Origin: Echinometra lucunter
Lineage: Eukaryota > Echinodermata > Echinoidea > Camarodonta > Echinometridae
Length of the DNA stretch: 64,000 nucleotides
Direction: 5' to 3'
Assembly (NCBI GenBank): GCA_029962745.1
Contig: CM057171.1
Location: 20,764,209-20,828,208 of the forward strand
Every line of letters starts with the position of its first letter. Positions within the stretch are counted from its first letter, which is position 1. Positions 58,660 to 64,000 of the stretch are shown one piece after another. The notes beneath the pieces are model-generated. The model had not been told where the DNA came from. It worked only from the letters and a program-made list of their open reading frames with translations, and ran no database searches. Made by a program: the position numbers and the translations under genes.

Positions 58660-61165
58660 GCGAGGTGCCCACATAGAGTCATATTTGGCAAATAGGTGAT
58701 TGAATGTTATTTAGATATCTTTTAGGAGTGTATTTTTGATGACGAAATAACACTTCTACCATGAAGAAGAGTGTATAATTTGCCTCGCTCGCTGCGCCCG
58801 CTCGTATAGACCAATTTCACCTCCGGTTTATGTATTTGGCCCTCTATCGGCGACGCCATTGCTGCGGTGGGCAAGCGCACTGACCGCGATTGGCTCTGTG
58901 TACAAAATGAATGTAAGATATGAGATATGCCCCGATATTGTTCCATTTACTTTATTCTAGATCAATAAAATAAAGCATGGATACATGGGTAGATGAGGTA
59001 AGACAATGGTCATATCTGACGAATGAAGGTATGATGTATTTTTTGTACTTTCGATGGTTTTTGAACTTAGTTTTGTCAGTAAAAGTTCGATTGCAGCATA
59101 GCAGCCGTAGTAAACGGGAGCCCTAAATCTTACCCTGTTTACAAAGTCATGTTTTCACTCATTAAATTTTACGCCAAAGTACATAGTGATAATGTTTCTT
59201 GACTTCAAAGTCCTTTCTGTTGATGTTTTTACCCACTGGCGACGAATTCCTTCACATTGCTTACGGAAACCTGTGTAGGGAGTACGGCTTCTCACACAAA
59301 CAGGCTTCATGAGTCAAAAGCGAGTGAATTTCGCACTCAGTTAGCTTCCAATTTTTAAACTTTCTCTAATTCTTGTGGCATTTGAGCACCGCACAGCTGC
59401 AACCTGAACTTCCCTGATAATTTCTCATTGCAAATATTAAAATAAATCTGCATATACTGGTCAAAATAGACAAAAAATCGAACGAATGTACATAACGCGC
59501 TATTGACTTGTGTACTATAAAAGTTGGAGCGCCCACCGCGGCAGTATGTCGAACTGTGTCGAACAGTCTGCTGCCCTCTTGCGTTGTGAAATTGGTCTAC
59601 AGATGAATGATAGTTTCGCCTTTTTGGCATATAGACGACCGAATACATAATTTAGATATCTTATATGTTTAAATGTATTTTGATGACAAGGTGCCCAAAT
59701 AGAGTCATATTTGGCAAATAGGTGATTGAATGTTATTTAGATATCTTTTAGGAGTGTATTTTTGATGATGAAATAACACTTCTACCATGAAGAAGAGTGT
59801 ATAATTTGCCTCGCTCGCATAGATGAATGATAGTTTCGCCTTTTTGGCATATAGACAATCGAATACATAATTTAGATATCTTATATGTTTAAATGTATTT
59901 TGATGACAAAATAACACTCATTCTATGGAAAAGGGTGTATATATTTTCTCGCTCGCTGCGCTCCCTCGTATAATATTCACATACGAGATCGTTTCCGAAA
60001 AGCAAAAGAATTCGGCACGCGAGGTTACCGAATATATGATTTAGATATCTTACTGGTCTAAGTGTATTTTGACTAAATAACATGAAAAAGAATGAATATT
60101 TTTCCTCGCTCGCTGCGCTCGTCCCTACAATAGTTAGATACAGGATAGTTTTTGAAAGCGAATGAATTCGGCAAGCGAGGTGACCGAAGATATCATTTAG
60201 ATATCTAATACTGGCCTAAGTGTATTTTGACGAAATAACATGAAAAAGGGTGTATAATATTCAAATATGGGATCGTTTTGGAATAACAGAAGAATTGGGC
60301 AAGCGAGGTGACCAAATATATAATTTAGATACCTTTCGGCCCATTGTGTATTTTTATGAAGAAATCACCTCAACCATGAAAAGGAGTATACATATTTTTC
60401 CTCGCTCGCTCGTATGATATATAGGATAGTTTTTGAAGGCGAATGAATTCGGCAAGCGAGGTGACCAAATATATGATTTAGATATCTAATACTGGCCTAA
60501 GTGTATTTTGAAGAAAAAACATGAAAAATGGGTGTTTATTTTTTTTCCTCGCTCGCTGCGCTCGCTCGTATAATATTCAGATACGGGATCGTTCGGAATA
60601 ACAAAAGAATCGGGCAAGCGAGGTGACCAAATATATAATTTAGATAGCTTTCGGCCCATCGTGTATCTTAATGAAGAATAATCACCTCAACCAGGAAAAG
60701 GAGTATATATGTTTTTCCTCGCTCGCTCGTATAATATTTAGATACAGGATGGTTTGGGAAAGCGAATGAATTCGGCAAGCGAGGTGACAAAAATAATTTA
60801 GTTATCTAATAGGCCCATCGTATATTTGGATGAAGAATTATCACTTTTACCATGATAAGGAGTATATATATATATATTTCCTCACTTGCAAGCAGAGTGA
60901 CTGAATAGGCTATGATTTAGATATCTTATTGGTCCAAATGCAGTTTGATGACGAAATAACGTGAAAAAGAGTGTAAATTTTTTTTCTCGCTCGTATAATA
61001 TTTAGACACAGGATGTTTGAGGAAAGCGAATGAATTCTGCAAAGCGAAGTGACCAAATTTATGATTTAAATATCGTATAGGCCCATCTGGTATTTTGATG
61101 AAGAATCATTACTTCTAAAACGAAAAGGAGATTCATTTCCTTGCTCGCTGCGCTCGCTCATATAC
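58660..61165. repeat. CTCGCTCG satellite: tandem 170-240-bp units
   Basis: About ten diverged units share the order GGCAAGCGAGGTGACC, ATTTAGATATC, GTGTATTTTGATGA, ATAACATGAAAAAGG..GTGTATA, CCTCGCTCGCTGCGCTCGCT and GTATAATATTCAGATAC. The first two units (58671 onward and 59690 onward) are almost identical, showing recent duplication. A separate element (58807-59600) interrupts the first. Confidence 0.85.
58807..59600. mobile_element. Element with TAGACCAATTTCAC ends inserted in the satellite
   Basis: TAGACCAATTTCACCTCCGG at the left and GTGAAATTGGTCTA at the right are inverted ends. Internal ATTGCTGCGGTGGGCAAGCG and GCGCCCACCGCGGCAGTA are partly complementary. No protein is encoded. The family is not recognised. 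Confidence 0.7.
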
Positions 61166-61645
61166 ATGTAAAAGTCACCAAATCTGGTTGAAATTGAATG
61201 AAAATGTGTAGGAGAGACGAAGGAAAATGTGATGAAGGCACACAATCGAAAGGGCTTTATACGGTTTAAGTAGTAGACAATGGTCGTCGTTAATCGATGG
61301 CACTGTTTGTCGGTAATCAGTGTCCTCTACACCCCCCCCCCCATTGAAAAAGATCTAGCGACGCCCCTGGGAAGGGCAACCATAACATATATTGACTAAG
61401 CTTAATAATGCTCCCATTTTTAAACATTGTTGATGCCCCTGAATCACGGAACTATAACGGTAAATTTTCCGATGTTCTTCCTCCCTTTCCCCGGTGGGCA
61501 TGCTGACAATGTTGATCGACGCTCCTGGTGTAGACGAATGTTCTTCCGAAAACTTCGTTCGACCCCATCAAATAAAATTCTTTATGGGATACATGTACTT
61601 GTAAAAATTGTTTATTAAAGATTTTGTTTTTTAAAAGCTCATTTC
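61166..61645. other. Unassigned DNA
   Basis: Contains a C-tract and a hAT-like right end (GCGACGCCCCTGG, about 61359). An AATAAA lies near 61572 on the plus strand, but no gene could be supported. Confidence 0.4.
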
Positions 61646-61651
61646 TCTGTA

Positions 61652-62392
61652 ATCAGTGGCGTAACAGCCGGGGGGGGGGGGGGGCAGGGGGGCACTCTGC
61701 CCCCCTGAAGGATTTGAGCGGGAAAATCCACCAAACCACCGGGAAAAAATGAAAAGGAGGGAAAGGAAGAAAAAGGAAGGGAGAAAGGGAAAGGAAGAAA
61801 AAGAAAGGAAAGGAAAGAAGAAGAAAGGAAAAGAAAGAAGGAGAAAGGGAAAGAAAGAAGGAAAAAGGGAAAGGAAGAAGGAGAACGGGAAAGAAAGAAG
61901 GAGAAAAGGGAGAAAGAAGAAGAGAGAGAGGGAAAAGAGGGAAAGGGGGAAAAAGAAGAAAGCAAAGGGAAACAAAAAAAAAAATGAGGGAAAATTTAGT
62001 ACCAAACCCGGAGTTTCCCGGTGCTCCACTTCCTGGACAACCGCAGTGGCTTCCCTGTAGACCCCCATCAGGGGCCCTAAGCCAGAACCCTGAGCCCCAC
62101 CCGCTAAAGGCTTCGCAACAAGCAACTCGCGGTGCGGGCTTATCTCCGCATATTCTATTTCTAGACTTAGTTACCGGGAAATTTTCAGCTCTGCCCCCCC
62201 CCCCCCCCGATAACAGGGAGAAAATGTATGAGACCGGTAACAGACAACGAACAATTCAAAGAAACGTCAGAGCTTCTGCGCTTCGCGCGGGAGGGGAAAA
62301 TCACCATCCCTCCACCCTTCCCCTAGCATGCCTAGGGAGTGCGCTTTGCACTAACGTTTTCCTAAAAGAAAATCCTAGCTACACCACTGATT
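61652..62392. mobile_element. hAT-like composite element
   Basis: CAGTGGCGTAACAGCC at the left and CTAGCTACACCACTG at the right are hAT-type ends. The interior holds a purine-rich tract (61741-61983), C-tracts and GCGCTTCGCGCGGGAGG motifs. Confidence 0.55.
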
Positions 62393-63231
62393 CTAAACTT
62401 AATTAGCGGGAAATTTTTGGCTATGCGTATGCCCCCTCCCCCCCCCCCCCTCGATAACAGGCAGAGAGCGTAAGAAGAGCGGGAACTGACAGCGAAAAAA
62501 ACGTCTGAGCTTCCGCGCTTTGCGTGGGAGGGGGGAAACTCCCCCTCCCTGCACCCTCCCTCCTAGGGAGCGCTACCGTCCTCCTAAAATGAAATCCTCC
62601 TACCGACAACTAGCAATGCAGAGAAACGTCGGAGCTTCCGTGCTTCGCGCGGGAGGGGGGGGGGGGGGGGGGGGGTGGGGATCTATCCCCCCCACCTGGG
62701 GGGGGGGGGAGAGGGGATGGTGTGTACAAATTTCCTGCCATGCAGACACACTTTTTAAAGAAGAAAATATATTTTTAAAATTATTGATCAGTTAGTAATA
62801 TTCTGAATATATATCTGTCATAAACAATTATCATATTTTAGCATTTCTATTTGAAAATGCTACTGAAAACAAAAAAGTGGTTATTTTGGCTCGCTCGCTC
62901 CACTCGCTCGCAAAATAGATATCAAAATGTTAGGATTTCCATCCAAAAATGCGATTAAAATCGAGAAAAGTGGTTATTTTTGGCTTGCTCGCATCGCTCT
63001 TTAGTCATATTTTTGGATTTTTATTCGAAAATGCGATTCAAAAGCAAAAAAGTGATTATTTTCGGCTCGCTCGCTTCACTCGCTCGCAAAATAGATATCA
63101 AAATGTGTGTGACAGGGAAAAAAAATCGTTAAAAAAGTTTTTAATCCCCCACTCCTCAAATTGGATTTACGCCGGTGAGCACTACCGTCCTCCTAAAAAT
63201 GCAGTCCTAGCTACGCCACAGATTCTAGACA
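62393..63231. mobile_element. hAT-like composite, sister of 27826-28347
   Basis: Segments at about 62800-63177 repeat the TTTGAAAATGCGAT and CTCGCTCGCT units and end in GGATTTACGCCGGTG, as in the nested element at 27826-28347. Outer end CTAGCTACGCCACAG lies at about 63205-63223. Long G-tracts at 62656-62675 and 62699-62711. Confidence 0.6.
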
Positions 63232-63233
63232 TA

Positions 63234-63585
63234 TACTGCTTTCACACCAAGGTACGGTCGCTGCGAGCGGTCGCTGCGACCGATGAAATCATAATGTGAA
63301 AGCATTTCATCGGTCGCTGAGTACGGTCGGTGAGGTACTTCAGCGACCGATCGCGACCGATGCAAGCTAGATGTGAAAGCACATCGTACTCAGCGACCGA
63401 TCGAAATGCAATGACCCCCCATACATGCCTGCGCACTATCTCTACTTCCGCTTCCGGCTAGGTCAGCTATACAGCGACCGATCGCTCTGGGCCTGACCAA
63501 ATTTTGACGGAGGTGTGAAAGCACGTCCGATCGGTCGCTGGGTACGGTCGCATGCAGCGACCGTACCTTGATGTGAAAGCAGTAA
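63234..63585. mobile_element. MITE with ACTGCTTTCACACC ends and repeated CGGTCGCTG motif
   Basis: TACTGCTTTCACACCAAGGT and ACCTTGATGTGAAAGCAGTA are inverted, extending through ACGGTCGCTGC. The interior repeats CAGCGACCGATCG in both orientations. The flank ATAT/AATA suggests a T/A-rich target. It may belong with the Harbinger-like group. Confidence 0.75.
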
Positions 63586-63714
63586 TAGACTAGTTACCGG
63601 GAAATTTTTAGGCTCTGCCCCCCCCCCCCCCCTGATAACAGGTACCTGTTACGCCCCTGTCTGTAATCACTTCGTTTATGGCCTCTGAATTGCAGATGAC
63701 TACCTATTTCCAAC

Positions 63715-63886
63715 TTCATCTTCTTCTTTATATGCCGTGCCAGAGTCTGACGTTGGCGGCCATGAGTCTGTCCTATCTTGAGCTCAAGATAGGACAAGTT
63801 TCAGTCGCATGGCCTCAGGTAGGATAAGTTTCAGATGCATGGCCGCCAACGTCAGACTCTGGCAAGGCACATAAAGAAGAAGAAGA
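63715..63886. repeat. Foldback, about 47-bp arms plus inner palindrome
   Basis: TCTTCTTCTTTATATGCCGT and AGTCTGACGTTGGCGGCCAT face their complements at 63838-63886. CTATCTTGAGCTCAAGATAG forms an inner perfect palindrome at about 63773. Confidence 0.85.
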
Positions 63887-64000
63887 CATTTGTCTTCATA
63901 AGTTATAAAATCAATATTGTATGTACCTTAGAATGCACGATTTTCTTCACTTGGGATCTCAAAAATTTTCAGCTCGCGCTTCGCGCTCGCATTATCCATC

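Noticed and set aside
58017..58676. Long Lys/Glu and Phe/Ser/Leu open frames (also 61631-62125)
   Set aside because: Translation of purine-rich low-complexity DNA with no domain or splice context.

Overview
This window is eukaryotic, intron-rich and AT-rich. It holds two unrelated protein-coding genes, both on the minus strand, embedded in dense repetitive DNA. Both genes are bilaterian. The repeat landscape (frequent ACATGTA words, GC-rich CTCGCTCG-type motifs inside mobile elements, tRNA-headed SINEs, many TTAA-targeting MITEs) suggests a marine invertebrate deuterostome, most likely an echinoderm such as a sea urchin. That species call is inference. A 500-base run of N shows this is a draft assembly.

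Gene 1 (25430 down to the left edge) is the 5' part of a NELL-type secreted glycoprotein (NELL1/NELL2 family). Six coding exons give a signal peptide, the thrombospondin-N/laminin-G-like domain, the CP..CPTC linker, a short coiled coil and the start of the first VWC domain. The later VWC and EGF exons lie outside the window. Gene 2 (55071 to 33641) is complete: a TFIP11 (tuftelin-interacting protein 11, yeast Ntr1/Spp382) homologue. Its fourteen coding exons join in phase to exactly 809 codons including the stop, close to the 837 residues of the human protein. It carries the N-terminal TIP domain, the G-patch and the GCFC/TFP11 domain. TFIP11 works in spliceosome disassembly with the helicase DHX15. 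There is no evidence that the two genes are functionally linked.

The most unusual signal is local tandem amplification of exon edges at three independent places. The end of TFIP11's last coding exon, including its stop codon, is repeated seven times counting the real one. Four successive steps of this array are exactly 183 bp and one is 159 bp, both multiples of three. The 3' end and splice donor of NELL exon 3 seed an array of about thirteen decayed exon/donor junctions just inside the following intron. The 5' half of TFIP11 exon 11 is duplicated at least twice, in degenerate form, in the adjacent intron.

The rest is accessory DNA. It includes three large TTAA-flanked MITE families, two of them caught nested inside a fourth family; a hAT-like element inside another hAT-like element, each with an intact 8-bp target duplication; a Harbinger-like MITE; pogo-like MITEs; foldbacks up to 1 kb; SINEs; a non-LTR retrotransposon fragment; a 2.5-kb CTCGCTCG satellite; a 600-bp (CAT)n tract; and many CT/GA microsatellites. 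A possible terminal exon of an unrecognised third gene lies at 56691-56859 on the minus strand.
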